Positions 1-28,868 are shown, counted from the first letter of the stretch. The stretch: DNA of 64,000 nt from Litomosoides sigmodontis (GCA_963070105.1 OY718807.1:3755001-3819000), one strand, 5' to 3'. The notes: generated by a model not told the origin, from the sequence alone. Numbers and translations: made by a program.

Positions 1-176
1 ATAGTACGCTTCAACACGATAATTCGATTGTTGAACTATCAAAGCATTCTTCATGCCATGTATCTATCAGTTCTGAAATTACTATACATCTGAAAGTTAT
101 TTTGAGTTCCTTTTTAGTTCCCTTCCTACGCCCGCATCGCACCAATCATCATTTAGTGCAGCAGTTTGAAACGCGA

Positions 177-2262
<2,086 letters not shown>

Positions 2263-2342
2263 TCCATGAACAAATTTTAAACTTCACTTTAAAATTTTCA
2301 TAAACAGTAGCTCCAGCAAACTTGACAGTCTCCAAGCGAAAT

Positions 2343-14365
<12,023 letters not shown>

Positions 14366-15618
14366 CCAGACTGCGCCTGCACCAGCAGAGCTCTATCCCG
14401 AACGATATACTTCTATCCTTCGCTTCTTTCTGCTACGCACACAAATCAGCAACACCCTGCAATTACAGATCGATGGCATGGCAGTAGTAGCAACAACAAA
14501 CAGCATTATCATCACTTTTCCTCTTCTGTACTCATCGATAATATGGACAGTGGCCAGTTTAGTTAAGTCGTTTCATTGGACAGTATTCGGTGAAAGCGTC
14601 CAGAATGACTCATTGCCAAACGTGTGAAAAACATATACTTAAAATAATTAAAATGAAAATGGTTCCCTTGCAAGTATCTCGAATAATCAAACGAGCAACT
14701 GCAATATTACATTGTCTTAATCACATCGATTCCTCACTGCTTAAAGTGACAGAGAGAGAGAGAGAGAGTCGGCTGAAAGCCTCTCAAAATTTTACTTTTC
14801 TCAGAAACTGCTATTCAGAATTCTCTATTTTTCCCAAACTCATTTGTGTAATAATTAAAAACAACAATAATGTCATGACGTAATGATAATGATAATGCTA
14901 GTGATGAATAATAATAATGAAAATAATTAATTAATAATAATAATTATTATTAATAATGATAATAATAATATAATAATATAACAAACAATAACAATAGTAA
15001 TATTAAATGATAATAAAGATGATAATAATAATGATAATGATAATAATGAATAATGGCAGGTAACGATAATTAACAGTAAATTATAGCCAATGGAAAATAA
15101 TAAGATTAATAAATAATAAAAATGTTGTGAAAAAAAAACCTTACAATTTAGTGGTAAATGTTGCGACGATTGCAACGTCATATGGGAAGAGATGAGGGAG
15201 GATAGCAGCGACGTTGAATTCCGGCTAATCGCATCAATCCGCGAACGGTCTGTACGTGTGCAATCACTTTGACAACGTGAGAGGAACAACAATTAAACAC
15301 AAAAAGTCGAGGATAACCAATTTTATGAAAACTTTTCCAAAATTGCAAATGTTATTTCAGCAAAAAAAATTGAAATGACAGAATGAGTAGAGAAAAAAGG
15401 CGAAGAGAGAGAGGGAGAGAGATAGAGAGGTAGGGTGGCGTTGTGTATCAACGGCGACAGCAGTACCGCAAGGGGGGTGGTGGAGGGGTTGGTTCGCTTC
15501 AGGATACTTCACCATCACTATCACCATCGCCATCAACACGATAAGCAGATAGAAAGAAGCAAGTGCTGCTCCCTTCGCACATAAATTAAATGTGTTCTAT
15601 CGTTGCCGGTTCACACGC

Positions 15619-15726
<108 letters not shown>

Positions 15727-18700
15727 GTATATATATTCATATACGTACATACACGCACATATGTTGTATACATACATATATGTGTGTAGCACGCATCGCT
15801 AGGAGCAGGCGTACCCACACAGTTCAAAATTTGATGAGAGAATATGACAGCTATATGAGTGGTTAGCGACGGCGGTGGTAGTAGGTTGGTATGGTATGGT
15901 ATTAGTTGGAAAAGGAAGGTCGCGAGGTGGGTCGTGGAGATGAGGTGGATTTCTGGTGGGGGGAAGTCGATCGATAGATCGTAGTAGTGGGAGGGGGAGG
16001 AGGAGGAGGAGGAAGAGGTAGGGATTCTGTAGGCCTGATTTGCGGACAATGTCAATTTGCTGTGTGGTTCGGGTGAGGAGTACCGTCGCGTGAGTATGGT
16101 TGCTGACTCAGCCGAAATCACTTGAAAGTTGCCACACTAATCGGAAAGCTAATTTTATTTACAGCTTTACAACTCCAACTGAGTGAGTCTAACTTAGAGC
16201 GGCAAGCAGCAGTACACACACTTCACTCTCGGCTTCCTTTCATCTCAACTCCTTTCAGGCACGAAGAGGAGGAGGAAAGAGGGAAGAGAGTAACTGCGCT
16301 CTCTGTGGTACTTACTATTTTTACTACCAAAGAAATGTTAATATATCACTTGGAGGAATTTAACTTTGTTTAAGTTCACTGACAATCACAATTACTTTTA
16401 CATATTAGATTGATGTAGGAAATGCACTTTTGAATTTATGCGACGTTCAGGTTTTTGCATAGCGCGACAACTTCCTCAATGGGCACGTGAACCGTAGCAA
16501 TCGGGCAGGCTATCTTTGTTAGATTGCGGCAGAGAGAGCTGCGTGTTGAAAATTGACCGAGCCGTGCCGTGCAAGCTATGGGTGGTCGGCGAGATGTAAG
16601 TAAATACGCTGGATGAGACAAAACTTGTTTGTCCAATCCGCTCGACTTCTGAAATTCTCGTTGTGTTGCAATATTTGATCGAGCACTGTCTTGTAGAATT
16701 GAGTTGAACTCTTCTCGTTCGATGCTTCTAGCGGCATGTGCAACAAGCACACTTCACTGATGAAAGTGCTTCTAAAGAATTTAGCATTTATTTTAGTGTC
16801 CAAATTCGGTTTTGCTGCAATGTTTGTTCTCCGTTTTACATTCTAATCTCAAATCGAGAAGGAAGACATTTTTGGCCACTGGTCGGTCAGTCACTCCGTG
16901 AGGTCATCCATCCCATGTATTCCGCTTTCTCACTGAAATGCAAACGATCGATCGTAGTAGGATGGATAATGTCCAAATTCTTCAGCAATTTTTTGTATTT
17001 GTTAAGAAGCACGATTTTAATCATCAGACCGAAGTGACCGACCATCAGAGGTGGACGGACAACCCATTTGGTTGTCATCCGTCCATCTCTGATGATAGGT
17101 TACTGCTTCCTTCCTCCTCGATTCCATCATAGAAACTACTGGTCGTAATTCATTTTAGTTTGCGTTCTGTGCAGTTCTACTAAAATTAGTGCAACGACGA
17201 ATGACCTAAGATAAAGTATGAAAATAATCAAATTTATCTAAGGTTGTATTTGAATTTCAAACAAGTTTGAAACAATAAATGTTGGAATAATTCCACTTAA
17301 ATAATGAATAAATTAAGCACCTATTGTAGATTTCATCTTATTAGTGAAATTTTACAACATTATAGGAGTTATAATTTTTCACTGAGATGCATTTAACACG
17401 TGAGCACGTGATAATAATTTGATAAACTAACGTTGTACGGTAACGTCCCTGAGTGTTCGATATAAATAAGGGAAAAAACGAACGATAAAAACAAAATAAA
17501 GTGTGTATGTGTGTGTGTCCCATAACAGTTTCGCGTGTATCGTTGGTCATTCATTCATCAATAGGTCAGTGACTGCTAACGAAAATTATTACAACGAAAG
17601 GTCAGGTTGATGGAGATATTCTCCTAACTTTCCATTCCTTCCAAACGATAAAAAACGTCCACCTTCCGGATGATGAATGACCGGCTGGACTATGTGCTGT
17701 GCAAGCGCATTAGGACAGAGCAAAGAAAGCAAACAGTGACCGCTTAGATTTCGCATAACTAACTCATTACGAATGCCAAACATCATTGTATTTATAAGGA
17801 ATCTCAAATGCTGTCAACCTTCAACACAACACATTTTCATTCCTTCTTCCATTGTTCGCCATTTGCCAGCAGTATGCAATAATTGATCTGTACATCTGCG
17901 CACACTCATAGCCATCAATTCATATTAATTAATTAATTATTTTATTACACTAGTAGAAATTTTTCCAATTTTTAAATTTAAAACTGCCTACTTTTGCAAC
18001 TCTCAAACAGCAATATTACACAACGACATAATCTAGCTACTATTGCTGATTGATAAAATAAAAATAAAATAAAATTTCTATATTTAATGAGGTAATATTG
18101 TTTGATGAAACAGTTGAAAATGCCAAAATGATTTCAAATCAAAGATAAATTCAGTTTGATCAACACTCGACAATAACATTTTTAGTGTATGTTTGAAGTA
18201 AAATTTTAGTAAATTTATTTCTCAACAAAGCTGCTAGTTAATTAAAATGCAAAAAAAACGAGTAGTAAATATTGTGAACATTAATTAAATGGACGGGATT
18301 GAATGCTTTATTGCGGTATTGGATTTATTGAGGTATTGAAGAACAATAAATCCTGAAGAAATTATAAACCATCAAATAATTACGATGACATTTGCGCATT
18401 TGCTCATCGCGAAGAAAAGCATTTTCAAGGACATTAAAGTCATAAAAGGTATAGGTAAAAAAAGAACCGGGAAAAAGTGGAAATTTGCAGAATTAAACGG
18501 AGAAATTTTCAAGGATAAAAGAGAAATTTTAAAAAAAAGCAAAAAAATGAACATTACCTTCCTCTTCTCTCCTCTCTCTCTCTCTCTCTCTGTCTCACTC
18601 TTTCTCCAAAATTTAAATGAAAGTGTGGCTAATGGAGAATGGAAAAGCAAACAGATGAGAGAAAGGAAGGAGGTTTTTGTGGGTGACTCCTGCTGTACTG

Positions 18701-19076
18701 AGTGATACAGAATTAACATTCATAGAGATTCAAGGATGAAGGGAGGCATTTATGAGTAACAGCTAACTGCAAAGTAGTGAAAGAGCGCAAATTGTAACTT
18801 GTGGTATTGGCGGTAGTTGATGTAATTTTAACAAACGTGTAAACGATCCTCATCATCGTAGCGTATAGTGGGAGGAGGACGACCTCATCCATATCGAAGA
18901 GAGGAGAGGAAGCATTGGGAAGTCTCGAAATAAATTGCCATTAAGATTCACTTTTATTATTTTTCTCCGTTTTTTTTCCATTGATCTATTTGGCCGTTTG
19001 TCGATCCGTTCAACAACGGCCATTTTTATGGGTCTCCCCAGAGATTCACAACTGCAGTCCTTTTCCTCCTCGAACC

Positions 19077-19135
19077 ATCCATCCGTCCATCCATCCGTCC
19101 ATCCATCCGTCCACCCAGCCAACCATCCATCCATT
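19077..19135. repeat. CATC/CGTC tetranucleotide repeat
   Basis: Tandem CATC units interspersed with CGTC, about 59 bp. Confidence 0.9.
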
Positions 19136-20315
19136 TAACCTTTTTTTTTCACTCTTTCAAAACGATGTAATATGTCCCATCCTCTTTTAATCTTTTATCT
19201 TTTAATTCTTTAAAAGTGAAGCCTTTTAATTCATCCATCTTTTAATTCTTTCAATTTTTTCACTCTCAAAAATTACAACAACTGAAGAAGAGGAGATTAG
19301 ATGAAACTTTCACTTCAAATTTTGTCTCCCATTTTATTAATAGTACAATGAAATATTTTCACTTGAACATCTTACCACAATAACAAAAAAAAACTTCAAT
19401 TTTTTTCATCAATTCAAAAAAATACTTAAAACCTTGAGAAAAAGTAATAAAATTTGGCAGGTGTTATTTTTAAAAGAAATTATCTCTCTCTCTCTCTGAG
19501 TGTTTGTGTGTGTCTGTGTGTTACTGTAGAAGTTATGATAGCAAAAAATAGATCAAATTTAAAACATTCAAAAATAAGCACAGTATAAATTGAAACTTTT
19601 AGTTTAAATTAAAAAAAATAAAAAAGAAGCTGACAATGTCTTCTCCAACATTGCATGCTATTTGAACAAATAAATAACTAAATATCCATCATTTCTTAAT
19701 GAACTAATTATTTATTGCGTTGCATGTTTTAAATTAGATCGATGCGAAAGAAAGACATTGAAATGACCTGAAATAACGATTATTACCGTGAACTCAATGT
19801 ACGCATTACTTATCTACCTATCTGAATGATCGTTGTTCCTCTACTCCATGCAACACCTAATTTCTCGTCCTCGCGGTACTGCAAAAAAGGAATAAAAAAA
19901 AAAAAAGTTCTCAACAATTGCCGAAGCACAAAACCGCAGAAAATGATGAGATTCTGAAAGCACCAAAGAAGGCAATCAGATAATCAATCAATCAATTAAT
20001 TAATTAATTATTGGAAGGAGTAAATTACTTACATCCGTTTGGTGATAATGCTGATATTTATGTACAAAAGTTAATTTTTGTTAAATTTTAAAAATGAAAG
20101 AGATCAATTCACAGCAGGGAGTGGAGGGGAGTGATTTAGCAGTAGCACTGTCATATCGCAATGACCTCATTTATCGTTTACAGTCAGTCCCTTTTCTTTG
20201 TTCCACTTTTACTGAAAAATCGCAATATTGCCTTTTTCTTTTTTTATTGCTTTTAACGCCCTAATTATTCATTTTTTGGAAATAAACAGCTCCTTCTCAC
20301 ATTAACTTATACACA

Positions 20316-20380
20316 GAACGAACAAACGAACGAACGAACGAACGAACGAACGAACGAACGAATGAATGAATGAATGAATG
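20316..20380. repeat. GAAC then GAAT tetranucleotide repeat
   Basis: About 11 GAAC units followed by five GAAT units. One base distinguishes the two adjoining blocks, so it looks like a point variant that spread along the array. Confidence 0.95.
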
Positions 20381-21430
20381 ACATTTGAAATTTTTCAATG
20401 TTTTTTTCCGAAATTTACATCAAATGTAGCAAACGATCATCACATTAGCTGCAATTTGACGGCGATAATTGCCACAGCAAAATAAAGTGACCATAGACAG
20501 TATCGATTCTGCGAACATCTAAGAATTTATCACGGAACAAAGGGAAAATAGCTGGTATAAGCTGTGATAACTGTACAGATATTTGACTATTTGATTTGAT
20601 CACATCGATTATTCATTCTTCCATTGATTTATCAATCAAATTTTAATTTTAAATGGTCAATTTGAATTTTCGTTTGTTTCAATAAATGCTGTTAAAAATG
20701 GGTCAATGTATAAATGCATGATACAAAACGATAGTGACAGTGCAGAAGTATTAGTCTGAATCAGAAGATCGTCAGATGCAAATGCAGGAACCAGTTTTTC
20801 GTCCCATCAACAGAATTCAGAATTCCTGTAATATGCTGAATGTTTTCTCCACCGCAGGAACTGTGGAAGCGAAAGATGTCATGATTCTTTCTACTGGATC
20901 ATTGAATCCACCGATGACGTTACAAAATTGAAAGTTTCAGAATTTTTCTATCAAGAAGATCAGATAATTTCATTAATTTCCTCACACGGTTATGAACAGC
21001 TATTTAAAGCTCTGCAGCAGTAACTCTGATTAATGAAGATTAAATTGTAAAAATTTAAATCTTTTGACTTTGCAATCGATTGTAATCGGTTTATCCTGCA
21101 TAAAATCGCGCTAAAGTTACTTCAAATTGCACGCTGCTAACAAACTTATTCATCATATCCTCTGACGTAGCGTTCGTAACCCTACGTGTAAAAGATAATT
21201 AATTATAAAAACGAGTAGAATTAAAGGAAATATTAAATTTTAACTTCAATGGAAAAAATATAAGAGATACATGTGCTTTCCTACTGATGTAAAACTCTTC
21301 CATGCGAAAGGAACAATTTATCAATAATAAGCGCTTTAAAAGGTGTCAAAAAGTCAGCGAATGAATTCACGCCCAATAGCTTAAACGAGGGAATTAATAA
21401 TAATAATAATAACTAATGATAACAATTAAT

Positions 21431-21910
21431 AATAATAATAAATAATAATAAATAATAATAAATAATAATAAATAATAATAAATAATAATAAATAATAATA
21501 AATAATAATAAATAATAATAAATAATAATAAATAATAATAAATAATAATAAATAATAATAAATAATAATAAATAATAATAAACAATAATAAATAATAATA
21601 AATAATAATAAATAATAATAAATAATAATAAATAATAATAAATAATAATAAATAATAATAAATAATAATAAATAATAATAAATAATAATAAATAATAATA
21701 AATAATAATAAATAATAATAAATAATAATAAATAATAATAAATAATAATAAATAATAATAAATAATAATAAATAATAATAAATAATAATAAATAATAATA
21801 AATAATAATAAATAATAATAAATAATAATAAATAATAATAAATAATAATAAATAATAATAAATAATAATAAATAATAATAAATAATAATAAATAATAATA
21901 AATAATAATA
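21431..21910. repeat. 10-bp tandem array, variant AATAATAATA
   Basis: Forty-eight nearly perfect copies of a 10-mer in strict register, with one substituted unit at 21581-21590 (C for T). Adenine and thymine only apart from that base. Confidence 0.98.
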
Positions 21911-22480
21911 ATTAATAATAATTAATAGTAATTAATAATAATTAATAATAATTAATAATAATTAATAATAATTAATAATAATTAATAATAATTAATAATA
22001 ATTAATAATAATTATTAATAATTAATAATAATTAATAATAATTAATAATAATTAATAATAATTAATAATAATTAATAATAATTAATAATAATTAATAATA
22101 ATTAATAATAATTAATAATAATTAATAATAATTAATAATAATTAATAATAATTAATAATAATTAATAATAATTAATAATAATTAATAATAATTAATAATA
22201 ATTAATAATAATTAATAATAATTAATAATAATTAATAATAATTAATAATAATTAATAATAATTAATAATAATTAATAATAATTAATAATAATTAATAATA
22301 ATTAATAATAATTAATAATAATTAATAATAATTAATAATAATTAATAATAATTAATAATAATTAATAATAATTAATAATAATTAATAATAATTAATAATA
22401 ATTAATAATAATTAATAATAATTAATAATAATTAATAATAATTAATAATAATTAATAATAATTAATAATAATTAATAATA
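21911..22480. repeat. 10-bp tandem array, variant ATTAATAATA
   Basis: Fifty-seven copies of a 10-mer that differs from the preceding block by one A-to-T change. Only two deviant units are visible (21921-21930 and 22011-22020). It continues the register of the left block exactly. Confidence 0.98.
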
Positions 22481-24314
22481 GAAGCAGAATAAAAACTAAT
22501 TCATAAATAATGAATGTGAAAGTAAATATTGGTATTAACTTTGATATGCATTCCACTTCTAGCTTCAGTTCCTGCTTCAGAAGCTTCTGTGACGAGAATT
22601 CCACGAAGTCAGATGCCATCAGTGTGCCCATCATCAAAACGCTACTGTAAACTGTCGTTTGTCATCATCTGCCCTGTCCACCCCAACATTTCGGATTATT
22701 TCACGTGCTCGTTGAAATGCATTTGTGCATCAGTGAAGCCACTGATATTCAGTTCTGCTTGCTCTTGCCATAACGAACTACTTGTTGAACATTTCTGATT
22801 TGCAATTTCATCAGTTCCGAAGCATTCATTTTTTTGCGATTTGATATTTTATGTTTCCGGCGTTTAGCAACAATTCTACCGCGTTTGTAATTCTCCCCGC
22901 AACGTCTACACAATAAGTTGCAGCAAAAAATACTTAATTTCATTTTTGCCGCTGTCGCTTTGCTTCTCAGTGAATTCACTAGTTGACAAATTTAATGTAT
23001 TTTTGTTAGTTTAAAGTGGAGATAATTGGTATTTTAAACTTTGTTGTTTGATATTGAAATGCAGTCTGAAAGATTTGGTTGCTTCGCATTTGTGCTGTTG
23101 CGCTAATTTTAGAAAATTGAAGAGAAAGCAGAGTGATGTGAATTATTGTAGGAATGGGAATATCAATGATCTCTGTGAAGGAGCTGAGGAGGATAAACCA
23201 TACGGGAAGCAGTGATTGATCGTCGGAGATGGACAATGACCAGTTAGGAAGAACTGTTAAAATTCTCCTTTACCAAACGCATAAGAGGCTGAGAAAGTTG
23301 ATATTTATCCATCCTACTACAATCGATCATTTGCACTTCATCAGTGAGGAAGTTCAATAAATGGACGACGACCTCTTAAGGTGACCGATAAACAAAGAAC
23401 TAGCCGTTTTGAAGTGCTCATTGCCACAATCCCTGCTCTGACTGTAACAAAGACCCAGTCAAGCCAAAGTGAAATTCGCAACAAAACTTCACAAGCGCAT
23501 TTGCTGCATTAGTACGACAGAAATTCCATTGAATGCCATCGACTCCTTTCTTCGAGGACTTAAATGCTGACATTTCATAATAGAACATTTTTCACTTCCA
23601 AATTTGTCAGTTTATACTACAGCACTATTGGGAAACTTGTATGGAAACATAAGTGGTGGGAATGTTACAAATATCCAAAACAAAACTCGAAGTTGGAAAT
23701 TTTCGACGAATCTCTGCCCATCCATCTCTCCCCCCAAAGCATGTAAAGCAATGAAAAGAAGTAGCACATAAGTTTCAAAGGTTTCAAATTGAAAAATTCC
23801 TTCCCGTGAGATATAAAATTTAGCTTGACAATTCCAAAAAAAAAAAAATTTTTTTTAATTTGGTTGTATTTTCGGTTCTCGCTTATTTCATTCCTCAATA
23901 AAATTAACTTAATTTCAAATTCTCCTTTCCTCAAAATGAATGGATAAAATTGCGAAAATAGAGAAAAAAAGGGAGGAGAATACTCGTAGAGTTATCCTGC
24001 CACTAATATCCTACAAATCCATTTTCTTTTCGAATTTTTCTTTTCCACAAGCAATTGCAATTAACTGTTAAATTCAAATTTCTTATATATACTTTTACCG
24101 CAATGAGTTGTCACTTATTCTACTGTCCCATTACGTTCGATCCGTACGTTTTTCCCGTGCGTTTCAATAAAACACGTAATGTTGGCAGTGTAATGATGAC
24201 TGATTCAAGCAGAAATTCATAATTTTTATTGCAAATTCTTTTCTTAAATAGTACTAAATAGTAGAACGTACCAATTTGTATAAAGCTACGATAATCAAAC
24301 AAAAAAGGAAACAA

Positions 24315-27025
24315 TCAAGCAGTGGCAACAAGTTGCACCTCGCGATCATACAGTTTCTGTACGGGACGGAAATTCTTGATTACGCTTCCTGATCTGTCGC
24401 GCAAAGCTCGAAAGAGTGAAAGCTGAAAGAGAGATGCAATTACAGCACCTCTGGAAATTCCATTAAACATTTCAAAAGTACTAAATCTTCCAAACAACTG
24501 CTTAAAGGATGTGGGTGAGATTAAAGCGCAATCAAAATTATTAGGGAAAAGCAATACTGCCTGCACATCATCATTTATAACTGATGAGCAATTTGCGATA
24601 AACAGCTATCGTCCTTAATTCAGAAATGAATCTTTAACCTTTCAGTTGAAATAAAGAGGAAAATATGCAATGTAACAAATATACAATTTAGGAAAGAAAT
24701 TAAAACAATACTATTTTTGGAGCTCACATTTTCAACAAACGAAAAAAGAACTTCATAACAGGGCGAAAAAGAATGAAAAAGTAAAATTTAAAAAAGAAAG
24801 AAAGTGGTAGTAAAAAGCACCTGAAATTTGGTGATAACAATAGGTTCAGTGAAAATAGTCCATGTAACAACCTCAGAGCACGGTGGTGTAGTCAATGATC
24901 CCGTATATCGCCAAAATGACTTCCTGTTTTTTGGCAACTTATCATTCAATACAATGTCCTGTATTGGCTGACTTTTTGCTGCAAAAGAAGGAAGTAAATT
25001 TTCTTTTAAGTTGGAAAAATTTTCAATGAATTCATCGACAGCTTTTTAATTACTTTTAGTAAAATACAATTTCACAAGACTCCAATGCAACCATTCATCC
25101 GTAGGGTTGCTATGTAATTAATTAACCCTTAAAGATCCATCCTACAATTTTTAAATGCTTTATAAGGTATTCCCTTCCGATAATAATTTATTACAAGGCT
25201 AAAATATAAGGAATTGCTGAGAAAGAAACAACATCAGTTCAAATAAAAAAGAAGCTGATTAATTTATGAACATGAATAATGCAATGGATATTAAATGTTT
25301 GGAATGAAATTTTGAATTTTGAAGCCTTAAATTTAAATATTTTATATTTCAGCCTTGCTGTTTAAAAAATTTTTCCTTTAGGGGTCTCTTGACTACGAAT
25401 GAAAATTTAAAAAAAGAAAAATTAAAATTTTCAGGAGAAAATTATTTGCAAATTTTTTGAGAAAGCCGAAATGCCTTTATACTTGTAAAGAAAGTGTGAA
25501 GAGGTGATGGTTAAAAAACGTTACAGAAATATTACTATTTGCTAGGAAATTGAAGTGTGACTTGTTCATTTCTAGAAGTCTCAAAAGTATAATGAAGATT
25601 GCTTTGCTCTAATCGATCCAATCGCAGTAAACACTTTGATGTTATCCGACAGCCGGAACATCCGAAATTATTTCGAAATTATTCATTCGATTACTTTTAA
25701 AAGGAATAGATTCTCTTCTTTGACAACCTGGATTGATTAATTCATTAAGAACGGTGCATTCTTGCAACAAAGCTGTGTCATCAAAACCAAGCACAAAGAA
25801 AACACCGATAACGGCTAATTTCTTAGGATTTGTAAGACCTTCGTGGACAAGATGTAGCTCAACCGGATAATGTAGACCGGCTAAAGTGTGCTCAGATCCT
25901 GAAGAAAACATTTAGTCCTACATACAGATAGATAGATATTTGTAAGTTTTTTGTCTGTTGAAAACAAATTTAATTAAATTTTCTCAGATGAAAACTTCAT
26001 CATCTGCTATAACTTTCCACATTTATGGAGGATAATTTAAAGTAAAATTATTAACGCTTACCTTCATTATCTTGCAATCCCCAGTGGAAATGGTACTGTA
26101 CCAAACGATAAGTTTGATCAAGACCACCACCTTGTATTTTTGGCCTATCATTTTCAAAGTGTGGCTTCACTTGTACTAAAAACAAGACAGTATTGATCTA
26201 GAAAGAAGTTTGGTTTTTTTCTTTCTGATTACGTTAAAAATGTGTAATGCGATATTTGAGAGAAATCTATGTAAGATAATTCAATTTTAGAAGTATTTTA
26301 AAGGTGTGCACCAAAATTATTTCATCTAAAAGCTCCTTCCTCCACTTCTAATATCCTTTTTACTTCACTTCACTCACTCAGCAATGAAACCGAATGAAAA
26401 ACTCAATTATAGACCGAACTGAACAGCAAAGCATTTATTTAGTGATCAAACATTAGGTGTACATAATTCCATGACAACGGTTTTAAACGTCAACCTAATG
26501 AATGATAACGAACTTGTACGTCAAGCAAAATTCTGTGTCAAATTGCCCTTTGCTAAGAGAAAAAAAATTACCGGAATGCCCATTATTGACAATTTCACCT
26601 TTCAATTTCATATCATAATTCAGGAACTGAAATGGTTCCATAGTACTATGTTTCATCGAACATAAATCCAAATTTATCGGTGACTGATTACGACCATTAG
26701 CATTTGGCCAATTTTTTGGGCCTGAAATAGCCGAAAAAATGGTAAAAAAATTTACAGAAAAAAATGAAACGGTACACCGAGGATTTCTGATCAGCAGAGG
26801 AGTGGTGAATTGAAATATACGAATAAATAAAAATGTATTAAAAGAAAATAAATGAAATTTGAAATGAATTCCTTTTTCCCCCTTTTTAACTGTTACTACC
26901 AAACAGTAACTATAAGCATTCGTTAACATATCCATAAAATTTCATAATCAAAAAAGAAAAGGGATTAACTTGCAAGAAAAAAAAAAACCCACCACATTCA
27001 CCATCTTCATTGTAGTCCCAGTTCG
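24315..27025 (-). CDS. Alpha carbonic anhydrase (5' end not found)
   Basis: Alpha-class carbonic anhydrase, the zinc enzyme that interconverts CO2 and bicarbonate. Six exons join with matching phases: 27025-26993, 26721-26572, 26175-26062, 25898-25695, 24978-24821, 24422-24315 (TGA). Motifs in order are [38 protein letters not shown] (first two zinc histidines), [16 protein letters not shown] (third zinc histidine), [22 protein letters not shown] (family signature with the gating Thr) and FRALRD...NFRPVQKL. All zinc ligands and the Thr/Glu network are present, so activity is expected. The first visible exon starts in phase 1 just before NWDY, where secreted nematode enzymes have their signal-peptide exon. 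That exon lies upstream and I could not place it. The protein ends soon after the fold (VQLVATA), with no GPI or membrane anchor. Confidence 0.95.
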
Positions 27026-28868
27026 CTGAAATAGATTGGTAATTAATTTTTGTAATAAATAATTAAAATTTCTATGCTATCTCCATTGACAGACGTAATA
27101 CATTATGTATACATATGTAAATCAGCGCAATTTGTAATTCTCTTCTACCAACGTTTAAATTGTATTAAATTTAAAATTCATACAAGCATTTCATAGGTAT
27201 AATTTTATGACGAAAAAAAACTAACCAGAATACATGACGTACGTTAGAGTGCCACTAATAAATTATGACAGAAATGACAACTTTTCTCTCCTCTCCTCTC
27301 TCTCTCTCTCCCTCGAATTCACTGAAAATGGTTCAGTGAGAAGTTGTAATAAATTAATTACGCATATATAATGTATATGTGTGTATGCGTGAAAATTTCA
27401 TCCCAAACCTTTTGCAAAAATATTTTTAGCAAAAGTGGAAGGAATGCTTGAAATAAGCAGTTCGATGAGGAAGCATACACAACAGCAGATAGAGAGATAA
27501 AATATCCACGCATGATAAACAAGTAAACGTAAAGAAATTTTCGATTAAAAAAAAATGTTGAAAATAAGCGAAATAACGCCGCCCTCCTTCCTCTCTCGGC
27601 AATATGCTAAAAATGTTTTGAGTGCGAAGTGATAATTCCACTGATTTTGCATTACTTAATTAAATGCGTTCTGGGAAGAGATGGATTTATTTGATCAGCT
27701 AATGAGAGAGGGAAGAAATTTGATTTTGAAATTACTGCTGCAAAAGAACTGACAAGGGGTGAGAGAGTTAACTTCGAAGATTTGTTAAATGAGAAAGAGC
27801 AGCAATATGAATGTGTCATTGTGAAAGAAAGAGAAGACATACATTCGGTGAAAGATGATGGAATAGGAAAAACAAACAAATAAACAAACAAACAAACGAA
27901 CGAACAAAACAATACAGCCGATAAAGAGAAGCAAAGAAATTTAGGGTGAGAGATTAAAAACTGGGAAGAGATGCGATGCGATGCCACGACATGGCATGGC
28001 GTGCCATGGAATTCCTCACATCATCTCCAAATTTGAAATCACTGAACTCAGTTCAATTCAATCCAATTCCACCAACAACAACAGCTAAATAGAGAGTGAG
28101 GCAAGAGGGATGCGAATGAGCGAGAGAATAAACACACTGCCAACTGACTGCGAGCGATGATAATATTTTGCAATTCTTATCATCACAATATACCGCCCAC
28201 GTTAAATTTAAAAGAAAAAAAGAGAAAGGAAACCTGTGAATGGATAAATTAATGAAGTTGAGATGTGCGATGATGCGAGTGGTGACAGCAATCAGTGATT
28301 GCATTGGAGAATTTGCATTGCAGGTAAGTGACAGGGTGACAGGAAGGGGTGAGCTTAGGCTAAAGGCTTAGGCTAAAAGGTACACGTTTACGAACGTGCG
28401 GTGCAGCTGCTAACCGTGGTGACTGCTGCTGTAGGCGGTAGTGGTCAGTAAACAAACCTCAAACCACTCCTACCGCTCACTGATAGATTATTGATTGCTT
28501 GATGAATAAATCATCGCATTGCTTCTTTCCTCGTCATGCCTTTGACATTCATCGCCGCTAACGGGTAGAGGCAAATTCACAATACATTTCTTAAATTTTA
28601 ATCAAAGCATTTTTTTTCTTTTTCACAATTTTTATGTTTCTCCAGCTCAGTAGAGGCGCAAACGACAAGTTGGTTGGCTGGCTGGTTGATTAATTGTATT
28701 GAAGGAATGGCAATTCGTCGTCTACGATAGCACTAAGATGACGAGTGAACGAATGAGTGGATGATGGGTTGGCTATCAAATGATCGCTTCATTTCCTGTC
28801 ATAATCCGCAATTCCATTCTAATTCACGAAGTACGGACAGTGCAGCTTCAAATATATTATACGCATGT

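Noticed and set aside
16436..16750. 104-codon minus-strand frame in a GC-richer patch
   Set aside because: Only openness supports it; no motif, signal peptide or splice context.
22749..22943. 64-codon basic minus-strand frame (MKLSIFCCNLLCRRCGENYK...)
   Set aside because: Looks mildly protein-like, but a Cys-bearing plus-strand frame overlaps it and neither has splice, homology or repeat support.
27652..27987. Hydrophobic minus-strand frame as a possible carbonic anhydrase signal exon
   Set aside because: Correct phase and donor at the end, but no ATG in frame and much of the hydrophobic core comes from a CAAA simple repeat.
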